A stretch of DNA of 64,000 bases from Dokdonia pacifica (GTDB lineage Bacteria; Bacteroidota; Bacteroidia; Flavobacteriales; Flavobacteriaceae), in contig NZ_FZNY01000013.1 in assembly GCF_900188275.1 (NCBI RefSeq), positions 58,873 through 122,872 of the forward strand, written 5' to 3'. Both the position numbers and the translations under genes were made by a program. Positions 13,903 to 25,100 of the stretch are shown here, one piece after another; position 1 is the first letter of the stretch, and each line of letters opens with the position of its first letter. The notes beneath the pieces are model-generated. The model did not search any database. It was not told the DNA's origin and saw only the letters and a program-made list of their open reading frames with translations.

Positions 13903-13968
13903 CTGTACTACATTTTAATTAAAGTAATTCCTCAACGTATTTTGAGTCCATCAAGGTTTTGGACTTTT
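13900..13968 (-). repeat. 69-bp leader repeat, copy 2 (upstream of peptide E)
   Basis: Partner of the repeat at 13612-13680, with two substitutions in 69 bp. It covers the ATG, the 5' leader and the hairpin element. Confidence 0.85.
13930..13956 (-). promoter_or_regulatory. Conserved hairpin element upstream of peptide E
   Basis: Same stem as the peptide D copy (13930-13935 with 13951-13956, two G:U pairs on the transcribed strand) and the same competing stem (13945-13949 with 13961-13965). The near arm is 27 nt from the ATG. Confidence 0.65.
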
Positions 13969-14048
13969 CATTTAAAAAAATCAGTGTTCCCTATTCACAA
14001 AAGTCATTAATGACCTCGCTTATCATCACAGATTGTGAGTAAGTTGTG

Positions 14049-14068
14049 TACGCTTTCGCGAAAGCGTA
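14049..14068. repeat. Dispersed palindrome TACGCTTTCGCGAAAGCGTA (after NRPS5)
   Basis: Perfect 20-bp palindrome in the 212-bp gap between the NRPS5 stop and peptide E, identical to the copy at 4157-4176. It may act as a stem-loop at the end of the NRPS transcript; no U-run is evident. Confidence 0.9.
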
Positions 14069-14114
14069 TAAAGAAAGAATAGTACTTTGATTTTATGCTA
14101 GAGAATAGCTAGTG

Positions 14115-17100
14115 TTAGATGCTAATTTTATTAAACACATTATCCAGGACCTCATCTAGTTTGAAAGAATGTTGTGTATTTTCTTCATAAACAACACTAA
14201 TTTCAATTCCATTATCACGTTGTTTGCAAATGATATCTAATGGATGATTCTTAGAAAGAGTTTGATTATTCTTTATCAAAACTCCTGAGTTCTTTTCATC
14301 AAGAGCTCCTGGTATTTTTTGAAAATTAACCCCTCCTGTTTTACACAGATCAATATCGATTTTTGTTTCATTAAAGAAATCTTTTCGTATCGTCTCATAA
14401 GGTATTGCCTGATGTTCTCTGGCTTTAAGATAATTTATAAACACCTCTTGAGATGTGGTATAAAAACTATTATTTACTTGAGGAATTAATCGTAACAGAA
14501 TCGCATTATTAATGGCGCCTATCACTTTTGAAGCATCAAATCCGTTAAGCACATTTTCTCTTCCCGTAACCGTTATTGTTTGAAAATGTATGGCATTCTT
14601 AAAAAATCTACTTGCTAGATATTGATGGAATCCCATAAACAATCCTGGTAAAGGAACTTTTAGTTCTTTTGCAGTTTTTAAGATTTGTTTAAATCTTGAA
14701 CCAGTGATGACTACTTTTTGCTCAGTATGCTTTATCCCTTTGGTTTTAGTTTTTAAATACTTGTATTCTTTTAATTTTGATGTTTTAAGATTCGTATCAG
14801 ATTCTAAATGCATCTCTTTTAAATTATTTATCCAAAAGTATCGGTGTTCTAGTCCTGATTCTGATATGAGGTATTTTTGTTGCCACACAGCAAAGTCAAA
14901 ATTAGAAACATCATATGGGTGTTTTATAACACCTTTATTCCCCATAAATTCACCTAACATATTTTTTAGGATTCTGCAAGAATCTAAATCTGCTATTGCA
15001 TGACTAATTGCTATCTGGAAGTAGGTCTCTTTCCCTTTATGGAACATAAAAAGTCGTAGCAACTCTCCTCCAAAAAAGTCATAGGGTATTAAAGGAATTT
15101 CATTTGTTATAATTTCACCTATTCCTAAGGTAGTCTTACGGTCTACCTTCTTCTCATAAATTGCGATTTTAAATTCTTTTGGAGACACATATCGCTGATA
15201 AACACCATCTTCTTTACGTATAAATTGAATCGTAAGTGCTGGGAAATTACTTAGAAACTTACGTAATTCTAATTCAATAGTTTTACTCTTACGGCGTGGT
15301 ATTTTGAAAGGTCCTATAAATCCTTCAGAATTTTTAAACTTCATCAGGTATTTTTGGTTCTCAGAAACTTGTATCTCATCACCTACTTCCCAATACTTCT
15401 TCTTCTCATTAATTATTCCTTTAGGTTTTAAAATACCTTGCACATATTCTTCTTGTATATGTAAAGGAGTTGATTGTTTTATAAGAATATTAGCTAATCC
15501 TTCAAGATCTGGTGTTTTAAATATTTGTTCTACTTTCACCAGATATCCTTCGTTTCTCAATTGATTCATTAATTGAATTATTTTTAATGAATCTCCTCCT
15601 ATACTATAAAAGCTTTCCTTTATACTTATGTTTTCTCTTTTTAATATACGTTCACAAATAGAGACAATTAGCTTTTCTTCTTCTGTGCGCGGGGCTACAT
15701 ATTTTTTTGAAGAAGTAGTTACAAGATCGATCGCTAGTAATGCTTTCTTATCAATTTTTCCACTTGCATTTAGTGGCATTGCTTCTACGTTTATAAAGTA
15801 ACTTGGTAGCATATAGCTTGGTAAAAAGGCCGCAAGTTTGAGACGAATTGTATCTGTTTCTATTGTTTCCCCTTTTACATAGGCTACAATACATTTCTCT
15901 GTATCATTTTCTTTAATGAGAACTATAGCCTGCGCTACACCTTCTTGTTTAAGAAGCGTGTTTTCTATTTCGCCAAGTTCTATACGGTGTCCTCTAATTT
16001 TTACTTGATCATCTTTACGGCGTATATATTCTATATTTCCATCTGATCTCCATCTTGCTAAATCACCTGTTTTATACATTTTACTTCCTTCACGATATGG
16101 GTTATCAATGAATTTTTCATTTGTAAGTGCTTCTCTATTTAAATATCCTCTGGCTAGACCATCTCCAGAAATACAAAGTTCCCCAACAACACCTATAGGT
16201 TGAATCTCTAAGGTATCAGAAAGAATATAGATCTCTTCATTTATTAATGGTTTTCCTATACTTAAATAGTTACTTGAATTGATATGTAAACTTGTACTCC
16301 ATATGGTCGTTTCAGTAGGACCATAAACATTTATAATATCTAAGGTTGAGAATGCATCTATAGCATCATATACCGTTTTTGGAAAAGGCTCTCCTCCTAT
16401 TAATAATTGTTTTAGATATGGTGATGGAGATGATATTAAGATCTCAGATATCTGACTCAACCTAGATGGGGTTACTTGTAATACTTCTACTTGATGCATA
16501 TACAAGTGAGTCATAAATAATTCTGGAGATATGAGTTGTTCTGTAGAGAATAAGACTAATTGTCTTCCGCTACATAAGCTACCAAATATCTCTAAGAAAG
16601 AAATATCAAATACCATATTTGTTGTTCCTGCTACAACCGTATGGTTTTTAAATCCTAATTGAGTATCTAAATTATTTAAAAATGAAACTGCACTTCTATG
16701 TTCAATCATTACGCCTTTAGGCATTCCTGTAGATCCAGAAGTATAAATTACATAGGCTAAGTTTTCAGGTTTTACTTGTACAGACGCTACTAAATCTTGC
16801 GTATTATTTGCTTCAAAATTGAGTATTAAGTTTTGATCAATGACCACCTTACAATTAGCATCTTTCTCAATATACTCCATTCTATCTGCTGGATATGTAG
16901 GATCAATAGGAACATAAGCTGCTCCTGCTTTTAATACAGAAAGTAATGAAATCACTAACCATTCATTACGATCTAATTTAATTCCTACAAAATCTTCTAC
17001 TTGGATAGCATGTTTTGACAGAAGATAATTTGCTAAGCTATTTGAAACCTCATCCAGCTCTTTGTATGTCATTTTCTTATCTCCAAAGACTAACGCTATA

Positions 17101-20100
17101 TTTTCTGGATTTGTTACTACAGTGTTTGAAAATAAATCTAAAATAGTTGTTTGATGTAAGTCACTTATCTTGTTGTTATTAAATTCTTGTAGTAATTGTC
17201 TTTTTTCTATTTGAGAAATATAATCTACACTACTTATTTGTATGTTTGGTGATGTAAGCACTTCTTCAAGAAATGCTTTATAATGTTTCATAAACCCTAC
17301 AATGATGTCTTCATCATATACATCTGTATTATAGTTGATTTGAAACGAAATATAATCTCCTACTTCTTCAAAATTAAATTCTATATCAAATTTAGAAATT
17401 GAATTCCCTAAAGGGGTAATCGTATTTGTATGCTCGTTTGCTATCTCAGATTCTTGTAATTTCTCGCCTACATTTTGAAGCATTACGACTACATCAAAAA
17501 TAGCACTTCTACTTACGTCACGTTGCAATTCTAAGTCTTCTACTAAACGATCAAAAGGATATTGTTTATGTTCATATGCGTCTAGTACGGATACTCTAAC
17601 CTCATCAAAAAGGGTATTAAAATCATTTCCTGCATTGACTTTATTTCTTAAAGCGATCATATTTAGATAAAACCCTATTTGATTTTCTAAATCAATATGA
17701 TCTCTACCTGCAACTGGACTTCCTATAATAAAGTCTTCTTGAGAAGTATATCTACATAATAATGCATTTATTGAAGCGATAAGTCCCATGAAAAGACTAC
17801 CTCCTCTATCTTGGCAAAAAGACTTTAAATCACTTGATGTCTTTTTAGATAAATAGGTCCCAAAACGTTTTCCTCTATTTGTTTTTACAACAGGACGTTT
17901 TTTTGTTGAAGGTAAATCAATTATTGGTAATTCTCCTTTAAGAAGATCTAACCAAAATGATTGATTTTTCTGATATGACTCATGATTTGATTGTGCTAAT
18001 TGCCAAACCGAGTAGTCTTTATATTGTATTCTAAGTTCCGGTAATTGTGGATTACTACCAGAGATATAGGCATTATAATATGTCATAACATCCCTAGCCA
18101 ATATTCCTAATGACCAACCATCACTTATGATATGATGCATATTGTAATAAAAAATACACGTATCATCTGACAATTGAAATAAAGAGACTTTTACTAATGG
18201 TCCATTTTCTAAATCAAATACTGATGTTGATTCTTTCTGAATGTACTCTTTAGTATATGACTCTTGATCTTCTATATCACGGAGGTCAAAATAATTAACA
18301 TTAAAGTCCAGCTCTTCTTTTGCAAGTACCCATTGCCTAATTTCTCCATCTCTATTTTCCTTAAAAACAGTTCTTAAAATCTCATGTCTATCTATAGTTG
18401 CATAAATTGCTTTTTGAAGTTTTTCTATGTTATAATTTCCAACAAGAACTTTTTGTGATGGCATATTATATGCTATTGAGTTTTCATTAAACTGACTCAA
18501 CACCCAAAGTCTACGTTGGGCATCTGATAATGGATAGTTTTCTGCGACAGGAGTTTTCTCAATCTCTTCATAGGTTAATTTTACTGAATCAGAGATTAAA
18601 TTTGCGTGAGCAATCAATGTTGTATTTTCAAACAAATCTTTAAAGTTCAATTTTACATTAAACTCTTTTTGATAGGTATTAATCAATGTTCCCAGTGTAA
18701 TACTATGTCCACCTAATTCAAAAAAGTCATCTCTTACTCCTACAAGATTTCTATCTAATAACGCTTCCCAAATATTTGCTATACTCTTTTCTATATCACT
18801 AGTAGGAGCTACATATTCAACCCCACTAGATAAGTTTAGATCTTTAGGATTAGGTAATGCACGTTTATCAACCTTACCATTTGTTGTCATTGGAATAGAT
18901 TCCAATTGCACAAACGATGAAGGCACCATATATTTTGGAATTCTATTAGATAAAAACTCGCGTAATTCAGCTATAGTTTCTTCTTTATTGGATACAAAAT
19001 ATGCTACGATTTTTTTATCATTTTCGGTTTCAATAACTTTTGCAACCACTCCATCTATGCTCTCTTTTAGCGCTAGTTGACTTTCTATTTCTCCTAATTC
19101 AATTCTATACCCTCTTATTTTTACTTGTTGATCGGCTCTTCCTAAAAATTCTATATTTCCATCAGGAAGCCATCTCACTAAATCTCCTGTTTTATATAAT
19201 TTTTTATTTTGATTGAACGGACTCTTAATTAATCGTTCTGCAGTTAGTTCTGGTTTATTAAGATATCCTAAAAACAATCCTTCTCCTGATGTATATAATT
19301 CTCCCACTCCATTAATTGGGCATAATGACAGGTTATTATTAAGAACATATACTTTAGTTCCTATTAAAGGTTTTCCAATGGGTATCGCTCTTTCTATATC
19401 TGTAGCATATGGCACTTCATAGCAACATGTAAACGTTGTGTTTTCTGTAGGCCCATATCCATTGATGACTTTTACTCCTGGTATTTTTGAATATATCGTA
19501 CTAATTGTTTTTGGACTCAGTATATCTCCTCCTGCCAAAACATACTCCAAAGGAAGGTCTTCGATATCTTCAAGCGCCCATTGATCAAACAATGCCGCAG
19601 TAAAAAGCAGTGTATTTACATTAGCATCTCTTACAATCTGATTCAGCACTTTCAAGTCCATTTCTTTATATGGATATAGCACTAATTCTCCTCCATTTAA
19701 TAAGGCATACCAAATTTCAAATGTGGCTGCATCAAAAGAAATCGAAGATTGGTGTAAAATTGTAACCTCTCTCTCTATTGCTATATTTGATAGCTTACTT
19801 AACCTAACAATTCCACTATCTGGAACAATTGCTCCTTTTGGAAGCCCTGTTGTACCTGAAGTATATATTACATATGCCAGGTCATTTGGAGTACGTACAA
19901 TATTCGTCTTAGTAATAGGATATGTAGCTACTTCAGGATTTAAGTTATCTACATAAATCTCTTCTATAGCATTCTCTTCAGAAAAAAGAGCTGCAAGGTT
20001 ATATTGTGTCAATATGATTCTAGCACTAGAATCTTTAAGCATATAATTAATCCTTTCTTTAGGATATTTCTGATCAATTGGAAGGTATGCAGCTCCAGCT

Positions 20101-21908
20101 TTAAGTATAGCTAATATCCCAACCATCATTTCTATAGACTTATCCATAGAAACTGGAATAATATCTCCTTGCTTTACTCCTTTACTTTGTAAATAGTGGG
20201 CTATTTGATTTGATTTTTCATCTAAGGTTTTGAAAGACATTTTAGTGTTTTCACAAGTTAATGCCGTTTTATTAGGCACTTCTACTACTTGTTTCAAAAA
20301 CAAATCCAATACAGAGCAACCCTTTGAAACATTACGATCAGTTTCATTAAATTCCTCTAATAATTGTTGACTCTCATTTGACGAAAGATAATGAAGAGCC
20401 TCTAGACGTTGCTCTGGTGAATTTAACTGACTACTCAGTAATTGCTTATAATGTCTCAACAACCCATCTATCATTTCTTGATCATATACATCTGTGTTAT
20501 AGGTTATTTGAAATGAAATATGATCTTGAATTTCTTGAAAAGTGACTTCTATATCAAACTTACAGTTTGTGACTCCATAATCAGTTACAACAGTATGAGG
20601 TGTTCTTGGTGCCGCATTATTATTTACATTCTGTAAAGACATAATAACATCAAAAATGGCACTCCTACTACTATCTCTTTTTAGCTTTAAATCCTCTACC
20701 AATTTATCAAAAGGAAATTGCTGATGCTTATAGCCTTTAAGGGTTGTACTTTTTATAGTTTCAAAAAGTGTTTTAAAGCCATCTTCAGGATGTACAGTGT
20801 TTCTTAAGGCTAGTGTATTGATGTAAAATCCAATTTGATTTTCTAGATCTAAATGATCTCTACCTGCCATTGGCGTTCCAATAATAAAATCTTCTTGCAA
20901 AGTATATTTATGGAACAGCACATTTAAGTTTGCCAAAAGCCCCATGAATAAACTTCCACCATTTTCTTGACAGAATGTTTTTAAATTTTGAGTTACTTCT
21001 TTAGAAATATATGTTCCTAAACGTCTTCCATTATTTGTTTTTAATAAAGGTCGCTTTTTTGTTACTGCTAATTCTAGTACAGGTAATTCACCAGAAAATT
21101 GATCTAACCAATATGCCTGATCTTCTTTATATGATTCGGTGTTTTCTGAAGCTAACTGCCATGCAGCATAGTCTTTGTATTGTATGCTGAGCTCTGGTAA
21201 TTTTGGCAAGCTCCCAGTTACAAAAGAAGTATAATATGTAAAAACATCTTTTACCAATACATCCATAGACCATCCATCACTTATAATATGATGCATATTA
21301 TAATAGAAGATATATTTATCTTGACTCATCTGGATTAAAGTTGCTCTAAAAAGCGGTCCATTTTCTAAATCAAATGCCTTATTCGTATCTGCCTGCATAT
21401 ACTCTTTAACCTTTGCATTTTGATTGTCTGCATCTACAAGATCAATGTAGGCTACTTTAAATCCAAGATTCTTTCTAGATACGATATGTTGTTCCACTTG
21501 CCCTTCTTCATTTGCTTTAAAAACAGTTCTTAAAATCTCATGTCTATCTATAGTCTTATGAATTGCTTTCTTAAAACTTTTGATGTCATAGCTACCGTCC
21601 AATACTTTGTAAAACGGCATATTGTATGCTATTGAATTTTCTGGAATTTGACTTAATATCCATAGTCTCTTTTGAGCAGATGACATCGGGTATGATGCTT
21701 TTTCTTCAGTAGGCTTAATCGTAAGATGATCTACTTTTTTGTCTTTATATGTATTAATAAAGTTGATAAGATCCTCTTTATGTAGTTTGATTTCCTCTAA
21801 TAACAAAGCATTAATCACTCCTTTAGGAGCTTGAATATCTAATTTTGCATTAACTACATGTATCTTGACATTAAGTCTCTTTAACTTATTTATTAAATTG
21901 CTTATCAT
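14115..21908 (-). CDS. NRPS5: docking-C-A-T-C-A-T plus terminal condensation-like domain
   Basis: 2597 aa. Residues 1-60 look like a TubC-type docking domain. Module 1: C 70-490 (His-His-Ile-Ile-Ser-Asp-Gly at about 210), A 530-1040, T with Leu-Gly-Gly-His-Ser at about 1067. Module 2: C 1120-1545 (motif about 1262), A 1575-2085, T with Ile-Gly-Gly-Asp-Ser about 2104. By-eye pocket codes are DAFLLGGTFK (Val-like) and DILQLGVIWK (Gly). Residues 2150-2597 resemble a condensation domain but have Ser-His-Ala-Ile-Ala-Asp-Leu in place of HHxxxDG: the first His and the Gly are lost, the second His and the Asp kept. No thioesterase or reductase domain follows, so this is probably the last enzyme of the line, releasing the chain by condensation. 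The docking domain should pair with the end of NRPS4. Confidence 0.93.
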   Translation of the reverse strand: MISNLINKLKRLNVKIHVVNAKLDIQAPKGVINALLLEEIKLHKEDLINFINTYKDKKVDHLTIKPTEEKASYPMSSAQKRLWILSQIPENSIAYNMPFYKVLDGSYDIKSFKKAIHKTIDRHEILRTVFKANEEGQVEQHIVSRKNLGFKVAYIDLVDADNQNAKVKEYMQADTNKAFDLENGPLFRATLIQMSQDKYIFYYNMHHIISDGWSMDVLVKDVFTYYTSFVTGSLPKLPELSIQYKDYAAWQLASENTESYKEDQAYWLDQFSGELPVLELAVTKKRPLLKTNNGRRLGTYISKEVTQNLKTFCQENGGSLFMGLLANLNVLFHKYTLQEDFIIGTPMAGRDHLDLENQIGFYINTLALRNTVHPEDGFKTLFETIKSTTLKGYKHQQFPFDKLVEDLKLKRDSSRSAIFDVIMSLQNVNNNAAPRTPHTVVTDYGVTNCKFDIEVTFQEIQDHISFQITYNTDVYDQEMIDGLLRHYKQLLSSQLNSPEQRLEALHYLSSNESQQLLEEFNETDRNVSKGCSVLDLFLKQVVEVPNKTALTCENTKMSFKTLDEKSNQIAHYLQSKGVKQGDIIPVSMDKSIEMMVGILAILKAGAAYLPIDQKYPKERINYMLKDSSARIILTQYNLAALFSEENAIEEIYVDNLNPEVATYPITKTNIVRTPNDLAYVIYTSGTTGLPKGAIVPDSGIVRLSKLSNIAIEREVTILHQSSISFDAATFEIWYALLNGGELVLYPYKEMDLKVLNQIVRDANVNTLLFTAALFDQWALEDIEDLPLEYVLAGGDILSPKTISTIYSKIPGVKVINGYGPTENTTFTCCYEVPYATDIERAIPIGKPLIGTKVYVLNNNLSLCPINGVGELYTSGEGLFLGYLNKPELTAERLIKSPFNQNKKLYKTGDLVRWLPDGNIEFLGRADQQVKIRGYRIELGEIESQLALKESIDGVVAKVIETENDKKIVAYFVSNKEETIAELREFLSNRIPKYMVPSSFVQLESIPMTTNGKVDKRALPNPKDLNLSSGVEYVAPTSDIEKSIANIWEALLDRNLVGVRDDFFELGGHSITLGTLINTYQKEFNVKLNFKDLFENTTLIAHANLISDSVKLTYEEIEKTPVAENYPLSDAQRRLWVLSQFNENSIAYNMPSQKVLVGNYNIEKLQKAIYATIDRHEILRTVFKENRDGEIRQWVLAKEELDFNVNYFDLRDIEDQESYTKEYIQKESTSVFDLENGPLVKVSLFQLSDDTCIFYYNMHHIISDGWSLGILARDVMTYYNAYISGSNPQLPELRIQYKDYSVWQLAQSNHESYQKNQSFWLDLLKGELPIIDLPSTKKRPVVKTNRGKRFGTYLSKKTSSDLKSFCQDRGGSLFMGLIASINALLCRYTSQEDFIIGSPVAGRDHIDLENQIGFYLNMIALRNKVNAGNDFNTLFDEVRVSVLDAYEHKQYPFDRLVEDLELQRDVSRSAIFDVVVMLQNVGEKLQESEIANEHTNTITPLGNSISKFDIEFNFEEVGDYISFQINYNTDVYDEDIIVGFMKHYKAFLEEVLTSPNIQISSVDYISQIEKRQLLQEFNNNKISDLHQTTILDLFSNTVVTNPENIALVFGDKKMTYKELDEVSNSLANYLLSKHAIQVEDFVGIKLDRNEWLVISLLSVLKAGAAYVPIDPTYPADRMEYIEKDANCKVVIDQNLILNFEANNTQDLVASVQVKPENLAYVIYTSGSTGMPKGVMIEHRSAVSFLNNLDTQLGFKNHTVVAGTTNMVFDISFLEIFGSLCSGRQLVLFSTEQLISPELFMTHLYMHQVEVLQVTPSRLSQISEILISSPSPYLKQLLIGGEPFPKTVYDAIDAFSTLDIINVYGPTETTIWSTSLHINSSNYLSIGKPLINEEIYILSDTLEIQPIGVVGELCISGDGLARGYLNREALTNEKFIDNPYREGSKMYKTGDLARWRSDGNIEYIRRKDDQVKIRGHRIELGEIENTLLKQEGVAQAIVLIKENDTEKCIVAYVKGETIETDTIRLKLAAFLPSYMLPSYFINVEAMPLNASGKIDKKALLAIDLVTTSSKKYVAPRTEEEKLIVSICERILKRENISIKESFYSIGGDSLKIIQLMNQLRNEGYLVKVEQIFKTPDLEGLANILIKQSTPLHIQEEYVQGILKPKGIINEKKKYWEVGDEIQVSENQKYLMKFKNSEGFIGPFKIPRRKSKTIELELRKFLSNFPALTIQFIRKEDGVYQRYVSPKEFKIAIYEKKVDRKTTLGIGEIITNEIPLIPYDFFGGELLRLFMFHKGKETYFQIAISHAIADLDSCRILKNMLGEFMGNKGVIKHPYDVSNFDFAVWQQKYLISESGLEHRYFWINNLKEMHLESDTNLKTSKLKEYKYLKTKTKGIKHTEQKVVITGSRFKQILKTAKELKVPLPGLFMGFHQYLASRFFKNAIHFQTITVTGRENVLNGFDASKVIGAINNAILLRLIPQVNNSFYTTSQEVFINYLKAREHQAIPYETIRKDFFNETKIDIDLCKTGGVNFQKIPGALDEKNSGVLIKNNQTLSKNHPLDIICKQRDNGIEISVVYEENTQHSFKLDEVLDNVFNKISI

Positions 21909-22001
21909 AGAAGGTTTATTAAAAGTTTATCAAAAATCATGTCTATAACTTCAATTACAAAGTCATAAATCGCTTACATAAACCCATGGAGTTATGGCAC
22001 T

Positions 22002-22023
22002 TTGCATTTTTAAAAATGCAAAA
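22002..22023. repeat. 22-bp AT-rich palindrome between NRPS4 and NRPS5
   Basis: TTTGCATTTTT followed directly by its complement, in the 219-bp gap between the NRPS4 stop (22128) and the NRPS5 start (21908). A shorter hairpin, TGTCTTT/AAAGACA at 22062-22076, lies nearby. They could be intercistronic structures that tune expression of the last synthetase. Confidence 0.55.
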
Positions 22024-22127
22024 CCCCACAGGTTTTTAAAAATTAATTAGGAATCAGGTTTTGTCTTTTAAAGACATCTGAAATTCATGAAACAAAAAGA
22101 AAAATTGACCTCTTTCGATGTCTGTTT

Positions 22128-25100
22128 CTAAATAGAAATATTCTCAAAGTCACTAACCTCTTCTTCTACAAACAGGTCATTATTAGCCCATAAAGAATTT
22201 TCTATTTCTGATGCCAATTTTTCAATAGTAGGATTACTAAATAAAGTAACAAAGTCAATTTTCACATTGAATTCTTTACTTACTCTTGATGTAAATTGAA
22301 TTGCTCTAAGACTATTACCTCCTAGCATAAAGAAATTATCTCGAATTCCTATACGCTCTCTCTGTAACAACTCTTGACATATGGATGCTAATTTTTCTTG
22401 AATATCATTTTCTGGAGCTACATATGGAATTTCTTTAGATAATTTCACCCCTTTTATTTGGGCTAATGCATCCTTATCTAATTTACCATTCTCGTTCAAT
22501 GGAATTGTGTCTAACTGAATATAAACATCTGGTATCATATAATCAGGAAGACTTTCTGACAAAAACATATTTAATTCGTTAACGTCTTCTTCTACCTCAG
22601 ATACAAAGTAGGCTACAATTTGCTTCCCTACACCTTCATTTTCAGTAACAATCGCTACTTTACTGACACTCTCTTTTAAGGCTAAATGATTCGCTATTTC
22701 ACCTAACTCTACTCTATATCCTCTGATCTTTAACTGATCATCATTTCTTCCAATATATTCTATAGTACCATCTGATAACCATCGTGCTAAATCACCCGTT
22801 TTATATAAACGTTCTCCTTTTTTAAATGGATGTGCAACAAATTTGTCTGAAGTCAACTCTTCTCGATATAAGTAACCTCTTGACAAACCTTCTCCAGAAA
22901 TACAAAGTTCTCCTTCTACACCTATAGGTTGTAATTCTAAATCTTCTGATAGAATATATACCTCTGTATTAGAAATAGGTCGACCAATAGGAATTACTTC
23001 TCCTGTTCGGTCTATAAGATCAAATGAAGTGGTAACAATTGTATTTTCAGAAGGCCCATAATTATTATAAATATTCAAGTTTATAGGCTCATTAGGAAGT
23101 CTCAATGCTTCTCCTCCGGTGACAATTTTTGTGTTTTGTAAGTCCACTTTTTGGGCAACAAATTCTTCACATATTTTTGTTGGCAAATATGCATGTGTTA
23201 TCGCATTATCATTTAGAAAATCTACAAGAAGATTGATATTATATCTAACATTTTTATCTGCAATAGGATATAATGATCCTCCAGATAGCAAGTATGGATA
23301 AATCTCCCAAACGGATGCATCAAAACCAATTCCAGCAAATAATGTACTTCGACTAGATGTGTCTAACTGATACTCATTGATATGCCAGTAACATAAATTG
23401 ACAAGACTTCTATGCTCAATCATGACACCTTTAGGCTTCCCTGTAGATCCAGACGTGTATATGATATATGCTAAATTAGACGAAGACATATTGATATCTG
23501 GACGTTCTTCTGAAAGCCCATCTACGTCATTAAAAGCATCTAGTAAACTTGTAGTAATTGTAATTTTAGAATTACTATCATCTTCTATATACTTAATTCT
23601 TTGCTCTGGATAATTAGGATCAATAGGCACATACGCTGCACCACACTTTAATACTGCTAATAATGAAATCACTAACCACTCACTTCTTTCTAGTTTTACA
23701 GCTATTAAATCTTCCAATCCAATAGCATACTTAGATAATAGATAGTTTGCTAATTGATTTGATAAAACATCTACATCATTGTATGTAAATTCCTTGTTAT
23801 CAAAAACTAAAGCAATTGCATCTGGCGTTTTTAATACTTGATCACTAAATAAATCAATGACCGTTTTATCTGAAGGAAATTCAACCTTTGTAGTATTAAA
23901 TTCTTCTAAAAGCTTATGCTGTTCTGCTTCAGGAATGATATCTAATGTATTTATTTTATTATCTGAACACTTTAAAAATGCCTGTAAGAAATTATCATAA
24001 TACACCATTAGATCCTTCAATGTATGATTTGATCTAAGCATCCTTTTATTCTTAATTGTAATAGAACAAAAATCACCTGTTAAGTTTACACTAACATCTA
24101 AAAATGTATTCGTAGTCTCAAAACTCTCATGTGAAAAACTTTCATTTTCACGATCAGATTGTGTTGCTATAAACTTTTCATCTTCAATCAATTCGTGTAA
24201 AACATGGAAATCTACATAATTAAATATGGTGTCAAAAAATGGATTTTCATCTATCGTGTTCTCATCTACTAATTGTGAAATATCAAGTAAAGAAATACGA
24301 TCCTTCCCTTTCAATTCTTGAAGCTCTATTTCTATTGCCTTGATATAATCTAACCAAGAAGATTCTTTTGAAAACTCATTTTTAAATCTAAAAGGCACCG
24401 TATTTAAAAAGCAACCCATTAACTTATCTCCATCTTCAACAAAAGGTCTTCTATGTGAAACCATCCCTACAGTAACATCCTTTTTTGAAGATAACATACT
24501 TAAACAATACACATAACCACTAAAGAAAAGTGCCTTCAGAGTAATTCCATTTTCTGTACACTTTTTCAGGATATTATCTTTAAATTCTTTACCGTATCCC
24601 TTAGATACTGAATCTGTTTGATTTTCATTTGTAAATATGTCTAATCTATTATAATTAGTCATTTTACTTTTCCAGTACGTGATATTACGCTCATTTTTTC
24701 GTTCTAAAATATCTGAAATAATACTATCTTCCATGCTACATTTTAAAGGCATAGGACGGTAATTCTCATCTACCTTTAATGACTCATATATTTCAAATAG
24801 TTCTTTTCTTATATTTTTTTCACTCCATCCATCTAGTATTGCATGATGGAATTGGAATACAAAAATGATTTCAGTCTCATTTATTTGAAACAGGTTAATT
24901 CGCCATAATGGTGCTTTTGTAACATCAAAAGGATGGTTTTCTCGTTCATTTGTTAAAAAACCTTGAATGTAGTTTTCTCTTCCTTTCTTATCCTCAATAG
25001 TTCTCAAGTCTTCAGAATTGATTTCAATAGGAATTTCATTATAGATAATTTGAACTTGTTGTTCATAGTCAGATAAATGATATGAAGTTCTTAGCGTTTC

